Assembly: GCF_042237075.1 (NCBI RefSeq)
Contig: NZ_JBCGDC010000003.1
Location: 72,062 to 136,061 of the forward strand
Direction: 5' to 3'
Origin: Polymorphospora lycopeni
Lineage (GTDB): Bacteria; Actinomycetota; Actinomycetes; Mycobacteriales; Micromonosporaceae
DNA: 64,000 nucleotides
Position 1 is the stretch's first letter. The number at the start of each line of letters is the position of its first letter. Position numbers and translations under genes: made by a program. Below the pieces are notes generated by a model, which saw only the letters and a list, made by a program, of their open reading frames with translations, was not told the origin of the DNA and did no database searches. This document shows positions 8,281 to 16,295 of the stretch, in pieces.

Positions 8281-8462
8281 CCCGGCGGTCGGCGTGGTCA
8301 GCCTCGGTGCCGGCGCGGCCGTCGGGTCCGCCTTCCACGAGAGCTGACCGGATCGGGCACCGGCGGCGCGGCCGCGCCGCCGGTGCCCGATCCGGTCAGC
8401 TCTCGTGGAAGGCGGACCCGACGGCCGCGCCGGCACCGAGGCTGACCACGCCGACCGCCGGG
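8281..8462. repeat. Perfect 91-bp inverted repeat next to a single N: fold-back assembly artefact
   Basis: 8281-8371 is the exact reverse complement of 8372-8462, with no spacer. The right arm is the real 3' end of the ATP-grasp gene; the left arm repeats that end backwards, including its last 18 codons. The 17 bases before the N (8263-8279) are identical to 8368-8384, so the true sequence most likely runs from 8279 directly to 8385, and 8280-8384 is an unmerged contig end. Confidence 0.85.
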
Positions 8463-9781
8463 TCGGTGCTGCCGCGTACGAAGCATCCGGCGTATCCGTC
8501 CTCGCCGACGACGTCGACGTCGCCGAGGTAGATCCCCCAGTTGAGGTAGAGGTCCTGGGCGCCACCGGCGCCGTCCGGGAAGGGTTCGGCCGCCGGGCGG
8601 ATGCGGCGTTGCAGCACGTACGGGCCGTCCATCGCCGCGGTGAGGTCGGCCTGCCACCGGGCCGGGTCGACCTGCCAGCCGGCGACGATCCCGCTGCCGC
8701 CGTGCAGCAGGGTCGGCTTCAGGACCAGGTCGTCGCGGTGCGCCACGGCGTAGCGGAGCAGGTCGACGTCGCTGCCGCCGGGGTCGGTGGTCCGTGGACG
8801 TACGTACCGCGTCCAGGGCAGGAGGCGGTCGACGCAGGCGAGTTCCGCGGCGTCGAACAGGGCACGGTGCCGGTCGTCGGAGAGCATGGCCAGCGTTGCC
8901 TTGTTGCCGTAGATCTCGGCGTCCAGCCGGCTGAACAGGCCGACCTTCCCCTGGTCGGCGGCTGCCAGGAGCGGTTCCAGCTCGGCCACGGACGCCGGAT
9001 CGGCGAGGTCCTCGGCGAGGAAATACCGGTAGACGATGTCGACGGTCCGGCCCGCGACGGTGGGGCGGCCGTTCGGATAGGTCAGCTGGCCGGGGTGGCA
9101 GGCGATTCCCTCGATGCCGTGTTCGGCGAGCTTCGCGGCGAACACCCGTAGCCGGGGCCCGATGACGGCGAAGTTGTCCACGGTGTCCAGTACGGCGACG
9201 ACCGGCGGCCGGCCGGCGGGGACCGCCGTGGCGCATTCGGCGAGCATCGTCCGCGCCATGCAGGCCAGCGTGTCGCGGTAGCCCAGCCGGTGCCGGGTCA
9301 CGAACTCCCGCAGTGGGGCGAAGGTCAGCATGGCCCGGTTGAGGTCGGCGTTCTCGAAGCCGCCGAGCGCGCTCGTGATGTTGAATTCGAGCAGGCTGAA
9401 CGCCGTACCGTCGTGGTAGAGGTCGGCGCGGCCGAGCGGGACGAGCGACCCGGTGCGGGCACTGCGGGTGATCAGCGCGGTCTGCTGGCCGCTCATGCCG
9501 ACGGCCTCGGCCAGCGCGGCGAGGCTTCCCCCGAAGATCCGGTCCGGTAGCGAGCGCAGCAGGTCGTAGATGGTGCGCAGGTCACCGGCGACGGTGCGGC
9601 GCTCGGCGTCGCCGAGGAAGGCGGGGCCGGCCAGGAACCGGTCCCGGTATGCCAGCGTGAGGGCGGCGGATTCGCGGGCGGCGGCCGTCGGGTCGCCCGC
9701 GCCCGCGGCTCCGGCGAGGTGTTCCACGTAGGCGTGCCCCAGCGGTGACCGGTGCAGGTGGGGCGGGCGGGTGACGGTCAT
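8396..9781 (-). CDS. ATP-grasp-type ligase (paralogue 1 of the biosynthetic cluster)
   Basis: 461 residues from GTG 9781. It shares order and motifs with the second ligase at 18751: an LLEFN(I/V)..ALGG strand (about 135), a conserved Lys/Leu block before LLPWTRYVRPR, a DVDLLRYAVAHRDDLVLKP lysine region and a C-terminal glycine-rich strand. Such proteins activate a carboxylate as acyl phosphate and join it to an amine, and commonly make amide bonds in non-ribosomal pseudopeptides. The start is 4 bases after the MFS stop, so the two are co-translated. The substrate cannot be read from sequence. Its 3' end abuts the assembly join, but the reading frame is intact. Confidence 0.72.
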   Translation of the reverse strand: MTVTRPPHLHRSPLGHAYVEHLAGAAGAGDPTAAARESAALTLAYRDRFLAGPAFLGDAERRTVAGDLRTIYDLLRSLPDRIFGGSLAALAEAVGMSGQQTALITRSARTGSLVPLGRADLYHDGTAFSLLEFNITSALGGFENADLNRAMLTFAPLREFVTRHRLGYRDTLACMARTMLAECATAVPAGRPPVVAVLDTVDNFAVIGPRLRVFAAKLAEHGIEGIACHPGQLTYPNGRPTVAGRTVDIVYRYFLAEDLADPASVAELEPLLAAADQGKVGLFSRLDAEIYGNKATLAMLSDDRHRALFDAAELACVDRLLPWTRYVRPRTTDPGGSDVDLLRYAVAHRDDLVLKPTLLHGGSGIVAGWQVDPARWQADLTAAMDGPYVLQRRIRPAAEPFPDGAGGAQDLYLNWGIYLGDVDVVGEDGYAGCFVRGSTDPAVGVVSLGAGAAVGSAFHES

Positions 9782-9785
9782 GGGG

Positions 9786-11129
9786 TTACCTTTCCGGCGT
9801 GGTGCGCGCGTTCGGCCCGGTGTCGGTGCTGTCCGGCCCGGCGGGTGTCCGGTCGTCGGCGGTGTGGGCGGGGCCGTCGTCCTGCCGGGCCTCCACGACG
9901 GTGGTGATCCACCGCCGGCGGGCGCCGCGGACCAGGATCACCGCGATGACCGTCATGACGATCGCGCCGGCGCCGAAGACGGCGGGGGTGCCGGCCTCGG
10001 CGGCGACGATGCCGCCGGCCGCCGCGCCGACGGGCAGCCCGCCCCAGGCGATCAGCCGGTAGACGCTGTTGGCGCGGCCGAGCAGGTGCCGGGGGACCAG
10101 GGTCTGGCGCAGGACCACCACGACGACGTTCCAGGTCACCGTCCCGCAGGCGAAGAGGGCGAGGGCGATGCCGGCCGCGTACGGCGAGGGCACGAGGGCC
10201 AGCACGGCTTCGCTGGAGGCGATCAGGGTGGCGGTGGCGACGAGTGCTCCCTCGCGGCCGAGCCGGTTGGTCAGCAGGGGGGCGATCCGGGAGGCGAGGA
10301 CGGCTCCGACGGCCTGACAGGAGAGCATGACGCCGTACCCGAACGGGCTCAGTTCGAGCACCTGGCTGCTGTGCACCACGAGTACGGCGAGCATGGCGCT
10401 GCCGGCGAGGTTGATCGTGCAGGAGAGCAGGGCGAGGTTGCGGAGCAGGTGGTGGCGCCACAGCCACTTCGCGCCGGCGAGCATCTGCGCCAGCACGCCG
10501 GTGGTGTCGCGCCGTTCGGCGGGCGGTCGGGTGCGGCGCATCCGGGCGAGGAGCAGGGCCGAGCACAGGAACGTGGCCGCGTCGACGCCGAACGGCAGGG
10601 CGACGGCGACGCCGAAGAGCAGGGCGCCGAAGAGCGGGCCGACGAAGCCGGTTCCGGCCTCCTGGGCGGCCATGATGCGGGCGTTGGCGGTGGACAGTCC
10701 GGACTCGGGGGCGACGAACGGGACGAGGACCTGTGCGGCGTTGCGGCAGAAGACCTCCCCGACGCCGAGCAGGAACATGCACACGTAGAGCAGCGGCAGC
10801 CCGCCCCAACCTCCGATGATCCCGGCGGTGAGCACGACGAGCAGGACGGCCCGGGCGAGGTCGACCCGGACCAGCGCCTTGCGGAGGTCGACGCGGTCGA
10901 CGAGCAGGCCGGCGGGGATGCCGAACAGCACGAACGGGGCGGTGAACGCGACCGAGACGCCGCCGATGAGGCGGGGGTCGTCGGTGAGTTGGGCGGCCAG
11001 CAGGGGACCGGCGGCGATCGTGACGCCGTCGCCGATCGCGGAGACGGCGGCGGCGGACCACAGCTTGGAGAAGTCGGCGCCCAGCCGCTGGCGTCGTCCG
11101 GCGGCGGTGGGGGTGGCCAGTTTGGTCAT
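9786..11129 (-). CDS. MFS transporter, DHA3/enterobactin-exporter-like
   Basis: 447 residues from ATG 11129. About 12 hydrophobic segments are visible, with a charged central loop (MRRTRPPAERRDTTG, about 205-220) and a hydrophilic C-terminal tail of about 45 residues. The N-terminal motif LLVDRVDLRKALVRVDLARA is the conserved cytoplasmic loop of EntS/MefA-like exporters. It starts the minus-strand arm of the biosynthetic cluster, directly followed by the ligase gene, so it is the obvious candidate exporter and self-resistance function for the product. The upstream region (11130-12055) is long and repeat-rich. Confidence 0.9.
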   Translation of the reverse strand: MTKLATPTAAGRRQRLGADFSKLWSAAAVSAIGDGVTIAAGPLLAAQLTDDPRLIGGVSVAFTAPFVLFGIPAGLLVDRVDLRKALVRVDLARAVLLVVLTAGIIGGWGGLPLLYVCMFLLGVGEVFCRNAAQVLVPFVAPESGLSTANARIMAAQEAGTGFVGPLFGALLFGVAVALPFGVDAATFLCSALLLARMRRTRPPAERRDTTGVLAQMLAGAKWLWRHHLLRNLALLSCTINLAGSAMLAVLVVHSSQVLELSPFGYGVMLSCQAVGAVLASRIAPLLTNRLGREGALVATATLIASSEAVLALVPSPYAAGIALALFACGTVTWNVVVVVLRQTLVPRHLLGRANSVYRLIAWGGLPVGAAAGGIVAAEAGTPAVFGAGAIVMTVIAVILVRGARRRWITTVVEARQDDGPAHTADDRTPAGPDSTDTGPNARTTPER

Positions 11130-12055
11130 GGCGTGGTGCTGGGGCGGGACCCGTCCGGTCCGGTGCTGCCTGGCGGGTGGTGTCCCTGACCAGCCCTGTC
11201 GCGGCACGGCCGACGATCCATCGTGTCCCCTTTCGAGCGGTGCGTACGTCGCGGCTTTGCCCGGACCACCGTCCGGAATGCACGTACGCACGAGTGTGAT
11301 GAGGATAGTCGAAAGGATCGTGGCGGCATCGGTCACGCAGTGTCGCCGGCCGGCGGTGCGGCAACAGATCTTCGGGTTGACGGATCGGGTTTTGGTTTTG
11401 TATAGGCATCGTCCGGGACGGTGTGTGACGGTCGACAAAATGCTGGGGGGGGGGGGGAGTCTGGTCGATGCTGGTTGGCGCCGCTTTGCGGCTGAGTGCC
11501 GGCGTAGTCCCGGGTGTCGGGTGTCCCGCTCTCGACTGTCCCGAGGGTGACCCAACACGCAGGTCCGATACCCGTAAATATCTGGTACCGTCGATGATGG
11601 CCGGCTGTTGAGGTTGATTGTCACGGATGGTTGTCACGGATAGTGGTCGCGGTTGGTTCTCGCGGTCGGTCGCTTCGTCACAGTGAGGTCCAGCATTGCT
11701 GGAGATGAATGCATCCGGGAGTGCTTTCGATTGCTGCTTGGGAATCTCTGAGATCAGTCATATGTCCGTTTGTTGCTTGACGGTGCGGCACGCGCGGCCG
11801 AATGGACCCTGTCGAATGGTGGTTTCCGGTCGCAACGCGATCCGTCAGCCGGCGGACCTTTCGTTTCTCGGCGACCCGTCGGCGGTCTGAGAGCCGCCGC
11901 ATCACCGTGCCGCCCGCCGCTGCCGGTCCGACCTGGACGGGCGGCCCCGGCGGCCACCCGATGGACGGGTACCGGACCCCCTCCAGGCGCCACCACCGCC
12001 GGAATGCCGCCGGTCAGGAGTGGCCGGCGCGGATCGAATGGTGAGGACGACGTAC
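11130..12055. other. Long non-coding divergent region of the biosynthetic cluster
   Basis: About 930 bases with lower GC than the flanks and no gene I can support. It contains a nested inverted repeat (11241-11290), a run of 13 G (11445-11457), a 13-base-period tandem repeat of TTGTCACGGAT (11618-11628 and 11631-11641), and a weak plus-strand promoter candidate TTGACG (11777-11782)-17-GAATGG. It must hold the promoters for the MFS-ligase arm (minus) and the six-gene biosynthetic arm (plus). Confidence 0.65.
11241..11290. promoter_or_regulatory. Nested inverted repeat, probable operator upstream of the MFS gene
   Basis: The outer arms TGCGTACGT (11241-11249) and ACGTACGCA (11282-11290) are perfect complements. 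Inside lies CCGGAC-CACC-GTCCGG (11261-11276), also perfect. The pair sits 110-160 bases upstream of the MFS start. No regulator gene is present in the cluster to assign to it. Confidence 0.5.
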
Positions 12056-12163
12056 ATGAGAACCCGTGAACCGGACGCCGGGCGTCACCCGGCCGGTGTC
12101 CAGCGATCCCTCGCCCGGCATCCGCGGACCTGCCGACCCCGGCCCCACGGAGGCACGCCGTGA
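12056..12163 (+). CDS. 35-residue leader ORF overlapping the first biosynthetic gene
   Basis: ATG 12056 follows GTGAGGACGACGTAC (a GAGG site) and encodes 35 residues, MRTREPDAGRHPAGVQ..., basic and Pro-rich with one Cys. Its TGA (12161-12163) overlaps the GTG start of the next gene by the GTGA arrangement used throughout this operon. That coupling is the only argument that it is translated. It could be a translational leader; I see no homology and no reason to call it a modified-peptide precursor. Confidence 0.4.
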   Translation: MRTREPDAGRHPAGVQRSLARHPRTCRPRPHGGTP

Positions 12164-13089
12164 GCCTCACCCCGGACGTGACCACCCCCGGACCGGACCT
12201 CGTCGCGCCCGCCACCGTCGCCGTCATCGGCACCGGCGCCATCGGCCAGGACCTGATCAGCAAGATCGACCGGTCCCGGGCGCTGGACTGCCGCCTGGTC
12301 GCCGGCCGCAACCCGGACTCGGCGGGGCTGCGGCACGCCGAGCGGTTCGGCTATCCGGCCAGCGCGGCCGGGATCGACGCCATCCTGGCGGCGGAACGCC
12401 CGTTCGACATCGTCTTCGACGCCACCAACGCCGCCTCCCACCGGCACCACTGGCGACTGCTGGAGCCGCTGGGCACGCTGGTGGTCGACCTGACGCCCAG
12501 CGGGGTCGGGCACATGGTGGTGCCGACCGTGACCGGGGTCGGGGTGGCGACCGGGCGCAACGTCAACCTGATCAGTTGCGGCGGTCAGGCGTCCGTCCCG
12601 ATCGTGCACGCGCTGGCGACCAGGTTCCCCGCGACGTACATCGAGGTCGTCTCGACCGTGGCCAGCACCATCGCCGGCCGCGCGACCAGACTGAACCTCG
12701 ACGAGTACGTGGCGACCACCGAGCACGCCGTCACCACGTACTCCGGGGTCTCGGCCGTCAAGGCGATCCTGAACATCAGCCCGGCCGTGCCGCCGGCGAC
12801 GTTCCGTACGGCCGTGCACGCCCGGATACCCGGCGCCGATCCGGCGGCGGTCCGGGCCACGGTCGACGAGGCCGCCGCCCGGGTGCGTTCCTTCGCCCCC
12901 GGCTACGCGGTCACCGCCTGCACCGTCGTCGACGACCGGGTCACGGTCGCCGTGCAGGTGCTGGCCCACAGCGACGTCCTGCCCCACTACGCCGGCAATC
13001 TCGACATCATCAACTCCGCCGCCGTCATGGTCGCCGAGCAGCATGCGGCGGCGACGGGCCGGACCGTCCGGGCGGAGGCGCACCGGTGA
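12160..13089 (+). CDS. MhpF-like acylating acetaldehyde dehydrogenase
   Basis: 309 residues. GTG 12160 has its own GGAGG 6-7 bases upstream. The Rossmann start VAVIGTGAIGQDLISKI (about 20-36) binds NAD. The catalytic Cys is in NLISCGGQASVP (about 133-144), equivalent to the MhpF/DmpF nucleophile. The family oxidises acetaldehyde or a short aldehyde with CoA to acyl-CoA. The next gene, overlapping by 4 bases, is the matching MhpE-type aldolase, as in the channelled pair of aromatic meta-cleavage pathways; here there are no aromatic genes, so the pair probably supplies a building block (acyl-CoA or 4-hydroxy-2-oxo acid) for biosynthesis. Confidence 0.85.
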   Translation: MSLTPDVTTPGPDLVAPATVAVIGTGAIGQDLISKIDRSRALDCRLVAGRNPDSAGLRHAERFGYPASAAGIDAILAAERPFDIVFDATNAASHRHHWRLLEPLGTLVVDLTPSGVGHMVVPTVTGVGVATGRNVNLISCGGQASVPIVHALATRFPATYIEVVSTVASTIAGRATRLNLDEYVATTEHAVTTYSGVSAVKAILNISPAVPPATFRTAVHARIPGADPAAVRATVDEAAARVRSFAPGYAVTACTVVDDRVTVAVQVLAHSDVLPHYAGNLDIINSAAVMVAEQHAAATGRTVRAEAHR

Positions 13090-14111
13090 ACGACGTACTC
13101 ATCTACGACCCGACCCTGCGCGACGGTCAGCACGCGGTCCGTCACCAGCTCGGGGTCGACGCCATACGCCGGTACGCCGAGGCCGCCGACGCGGCCGGCA
13201 TCCCGGTGGTCGAGGTCGGCCACGGCAACGGGCTGGGAGCCTCGTCGCTACAGGTCGGACTCGCCGCGGTCGGCGACGACGAAATGCTCTCCACGGTCCG
13301 CGAGGCCCTGCGGCACAGCCGGATGGGTGTCTTCATGCTGCCCGGCTGGGGCACCTCCACCGACCTGCGGCGGGCCATCGCCCGCGGCGCCGACGTCGTC
13401 CGGATCGGCGTGCACGCCACCGAGACGTCGCTCGCCGAACGGCACCTCGGCGTTCTGCGCGACGCCGGCGCCGAGGCGCACTGCGTGCTGATGATGAGCC
13501 ACATGGCCACCCCCGGGGAACTGGCCGAGCACGCCGCGCGGGCCGTCGGATACGGGGCACAGGCGGTGGGGATCATGGACTCGGCCGGCTGGTTCCTGCC
13601 CCCGGACGTCACCGTGCGGATCGCGGCGATCGGGTCGGCGGTCGACACGCCGGTGATCTTCCACGGGCACGACAACCTCGGCATGGCGGTCGCCAATTCC
13701 GTCGCCGCCGCCCAGGCCGGTGCCTCGATCATCGACGGCTGCGCCCGCGGCTTCGGTGCCGGGGCGGGCAACACCCAGCTCGAGGTGCTGGTGCCGGTCC
13801 TGGAACGCAGCGGCTTTTCGACCGGCATCGACCTCTACGCGCTGCTCGACGCCGCCGACCTGGCCGAGCGTGAACTCATGCCGGCCCCGCCGGTGACCGC
13901 GTCGATGACCATCGTCAGTGGCCTGGCCGGGGTGTTCTCCGGGTTCAAGCACCGGGTCGTCGAGCTGTCCGCCCGCGCCGGTGTCGACCCGCGCGACGTG
14001 TTCTTCGAACTCGGCAGACGGCAGGCCATCGCCGGCCAGGAGGACCTGATCGTGGACGTGGTGGCAGAGCTGAGCGCCCGTACCGGGCGCGTGGCGGCCC
14101 TTCAGAAGTAA
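13086..14111 (+). CDS. MhpE-like 4-hydroxy-2-oxovalerate aldolase (HMGL-like)
   Basis: 341 residues from GTG 13086, overlapping the preceding stop (GTGA). It starts with the DRE-TIM signature IYDPTLRDGQHAV and carries the metal-binding HGHDN motif (about 196-200). A C-terminal communication domain (about 270-341) is present, as in DmpG/MhpE. The usual reaction is reversible cleavage of 4-hydroxy-2-oxovalerate into pyruvate and acetaldehyde; in this cluster the condensing direction is equally possible. A Leu-rich C-terminal part would contact the dehydrogenase partner. Confidence 0.87.
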   Translation: MNDVLIYDPTLRDGQHAVRHQLGVDAIRRYAEAADAAGIPVVEVGHGNGLGASSLQVGLAAVGDDEMLSTVREALRHSRMGVFMLPGWGTSTDLRRAIARGADVVRIGVHATETSLAERHLGVLRDAGAEAHCVLMMSHMATPGELAEHAARAVGYGAQAVGIMDSAGWFLPPDVTVRIAAIGSAVDTPVIFHGHDNLGMAVANSVAAAQAGASIIDGCARGFGAGAGNTQLEVLVPVLERSGFSTGIDLYALLDAADLAERELMPAPPVTASMTIVSGLAGVFSGFKHRVVELSARAGVDPRDVFFELGRRQAIAGQEDLIVDVVAELSARTGRVAALQK

Positions 14112-14122
14112 GGACAGGCAAC

Positions 14123-14983
14123 ATGGAGAAATCGGATGCGGTAGCCGGGACGGCGGGAGTGCCGGTCACCCGGATGTCGTTCGACGAGTTCAACGCCGCC
14201 GGCCCCGGCGGCCTGTTCCGGGCCGATGTCCCGGTGGTGATCAAGCTGCCGGACAGCGTCCAGGGGCTGGGCCGCGAGGGGGTGGCGCAGCGGCTGGGCA
14301 ACATGCTGGTCACCCTCTTCACCGAGCCGAGCGACAAGAACCACCCCGGACGCTGGGAGACCCGCGACATCCGGCTGCGCGAGTTCTTCGCCGACGAGAC
14401 GTACATGACCAGCCCGGACACCTGGCACCGGATCGTGTCGAACATCCGCAACAGCCCCGCCGACGTCAACGCCGTCATCGGGTTCGACGCCGAGAAGTTC
14501 TTCGGGTACGGCCGCTCGCTGTACGCGGCCAACCTGTGGATCAGCCACCGCGGCGTGTTCACCAAAAGTCACTTCGACGAGTTCGAGAACTTCAACATCG
14601 CGCTTGAGGGCCGCAAGCGGTTCATCATCGCCCCGCCCGGCTCCCGGGAGTACTACCCGCGGTCGGTGCTGCGCGGCTTCGGCGACAAGTCGCAGGTGTT
14701 CGACATGGACAACGTCGACACGCAGCGCTACCCGAGGCTGGTGCCCAAGCTCGCGCAGCGCCGCGACCTGATCCTGGAGGCCGGCGAGATGCTCTACCTG
14801 CCGCTGGGCTGGTGGCACCAGGCCGAGTCGCTGGACGAGGTCAACGTCAACGTCAACTTCTGGCTGAAGTCGGCGAAGATCTTCCGCCGGCCGCACGTGC
14901 TCGGCGTGGCGCTCTACACCTACGCGTACCGCAAGCTCACGCGCGTCTACCACTACAAGCCCACCGAGGTGCAGTCGTCATGA
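14123..14983 (+). CDS. JmjC/cupin-8-like Fe(II)/2-oxoglutarate oxygenase
   Basis: 286 residues from ATG 14123, preceded by AAGGACAGG. The iron facial triad is readable: SHFDEFENF supplies His-x-Asp (about 150-152) and LGWWHQAESL the distal His (about 232). LEGRKRFIIAPP between them is the strand typical of cupin-8 hydroxylases that bind 2-oxoglutarate. Such enzymes hydroxylate amino acid side chains or small molecules. Position 11 bases after the aldolase and a 4-base overlap with the AONS-like gene place it inside the biosynthetic operon, so tailoring of an amino acid precursor is inferred. Confidence 0.83.
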   Translation: MEKSDAVAGTAGVPVTRMSFDEFNAAGPGGLFRADVPVVIKLPDSVQGLGREGVAQRLGNMLVTLFTEPSDKNHPGRWETRDIRLREFFADETYMTSPDTWHRIVSNIRNSPADVNAVIGFDAEKFFGYGRSLYAANLWISHRGVFTKSHFDEFENFNIALEGRKRFIIAPPGSREYYPRSVLRGFGDKSQVFDMDNVDTQRYPRLVPKLAQRRDLILEAGEMLYLPLGWWHQAESLDEVNVNVNFWLKSAKIFRRPHVLGVALYTYAYRKLTRVYHYKPTEVQSS

Positions 14984-16233
14984 GCGAGCGCAAGACCATC
15001 ACGCCCGCCCACCGGTACCGCAACAACGACAAGCTCGTCGGGATCGGGAACATGTTCTGGAACATGAGCGAGGAGCACGGGGTCGCCGGGATCGTCGGCG
15101 ACCTGAACGACGGTGTGCTGCGTACCGCCGACGGGCACGAGTTCGTCAACTTCACCGTCTGCTCCTACCTGGACCTGGACACCCATCCGAAGGTCATCGA
15201 CGGGGCGGTCGCCTCCCTGCGGCGCTTCGGCGTGCTGGACCACTGCATCCCGCGTACCCGGGTCCAGACACCGGTGCTGCTCGAACTGGAGGACTCGCTG
15301 GGCGAACTGTTCGGCGCCGAGGTCGTCACCGCGATCTCGACGGCGGCGGCCAGCACCGGTCTGCTGCCGCTGATCTCGTCGGGGCACCTCGGCAACGGTG
15401 TGCGGCCCCTGATGGTCTTCGACAAGAACGCCCACGTGTCGCTGGCCAACGCCAAGCCGGCCTGCGCCGACGAGACCGAGGTCGTCACCAGCCGCCACCA
15501 CGACCTCGACTTCCTCGAGGACATGTGCCGCACCTACGAACGCGTCTGCTACGTCGTCGACGGGTCGGACAGCCTCGGCGGCTACGCCCCGGTCCGGGAA
15601 CTGGCCGAGCTGCAGGACAAATACAACATGATGGTCTTCTACGACGACTCGCACTCGCTGTCGGCGTACGGGGAGCGGGGCATCGGCTACGTCCGCTCGC
15701 ACTCGCCGGCGCTGGACCAGCGCACCGTCACCGTCGCGACGCTGAGCAAGGGCTTCGGGGCCGGCGGCACCGCGATCCTGATCGACGGTTATCCGAAGGA
15801 GACGCGGCGGATCATCGAACGCTTCGCCGGGCCGCTGGGCTACTCGCAGAAGATGAACGCCGCCGCGGTCGGGGCGGCGATGGCGTCCGCGGAGATCCAC
15901 CGCACCGAGGAACTGACCGAGTTGCAGGAGCGGCTGTACGCCAACATCGCGCTGTTCGACTCGTTGCTGGCGACCGAACAGGCCGGCAGCACATACCCGA
16001 TCCGGGTGGTGCCGATGAGCGACGAGACGGTGATCGAGGCGGCGCAGCGGGTCTTCGCGGCCGGCTTCTACGTCTCGCCGGTCTTCTTCCCGATCGTCGC
16101 CCGTGGCACGGCAGGGCTGAGGGCGATGCTGCGGGCCGGCCAGACCGAGGAGCAGATCCGGCAGCTGTGCGCGGTGCTCGTCGAGGCCGGCGCCCGGCCG
16201 GCCGCCGCCCGGCCCGAGCCGGTGGCGCCATGA
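14980..16233 (+). CDS. Alpha-oxoamine synthase (AONS/KBL-like) PLP enzyme
   Basis: 417 residues from ATG 14980 (ATGA overlap). It is a fold-type I PLP enzyme: DDSHSLSAYGERG (about 220-232) gives the Asp and His that contact PLP, and TLSKGFGAGG (about 252-261) the Schiff-base Lys. The family condenses an amino acid with an acyl-CoA, with loss of CO2, to give an alpha-amino ketone (as in 5-aminolevulinate, KBL and BioF chemistry). In a cluster with a CitE-like lyase, a MaoC hydratase and ATP-grasp ligases, this is the step that would make a ketomethylene dipeptide isostere. The N-terminal MSER matches the junction repeat seen elsewhere. Confidence 0.88.
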   Translation: MSERKTITPAHRYRNNDKLVGIGNMFWNMSEEHGVAGIVGDLNDGVLRTADGHEFVNFTVCSYLDLDTHPKVIDGAVASLRRFGVLDHCIPRTRVQTPVLLELEDSLGELFGAEVVTAISTAAASTGLLPLISSGHLGNGVRPLMVFDKNAHVSLANAKPACADETEVVTSRHHDLDFLEDMCRTYERVCYVVDGSDSLGGYAPVRELAELQDKYNMMVFYDDSHSLSAYGERGIGYVRSHSPALDQRTVTVATLSKGFGAGGTAILIDGYPKETRRIIERFAGPLGYSQKMNAAAVGAAMASAEIHRTEELTELQERLYANIALFDSLLATEQAGSTYPIRVVPMSDETVIEAAQRVFAAGFYVSPVFFPIVARGTAGLRAMLRAGQTEEQIRQLCAVLVEAGARPAAARPEPVAP

Positions 16234-16295
16234 CCGAGCGCAACAGATCCAGTGTTGGTCATGGGTCCGCCGAGCGGAGCGAGGTGGGCGCATGA
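16230..16295 (+). CDS. 21-residue linker mini-ORF coupled at both ends
   Basis: ATG 16230 overlaps the AONS stop and the TGA at 16293-16295 overlaps the next ATG (16292), so this small frame (MTERNRSSV...AERSEVGA) joins two enzyme genes without a gap. It is built from the MTER / ERSE repeat found at other junctions in the window. A role as a translational relay, not as a functional peptide, is inferred. Confidence 0.45.
   Translation: MTERNRSSVGHGSAERSEVGA

Noticed and set aside
8281..8462. Large perfect inverted repeat as an invertible switch or mobile-element end
   Set aside because: It adjoins an N, has no spacer, and its left arm is simply the neighbouring gene end reversed, which fits contig fold-back.
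12056..12163. Precursor peptide of an ATP-grasp-modified peptide (graspetide)
   Set aside because: The peptide lacks Thr/Ser plus Glu/Asp core motifs, and the ligases look like small-molecule amide ligases. A leader ORF is the simpler reading.
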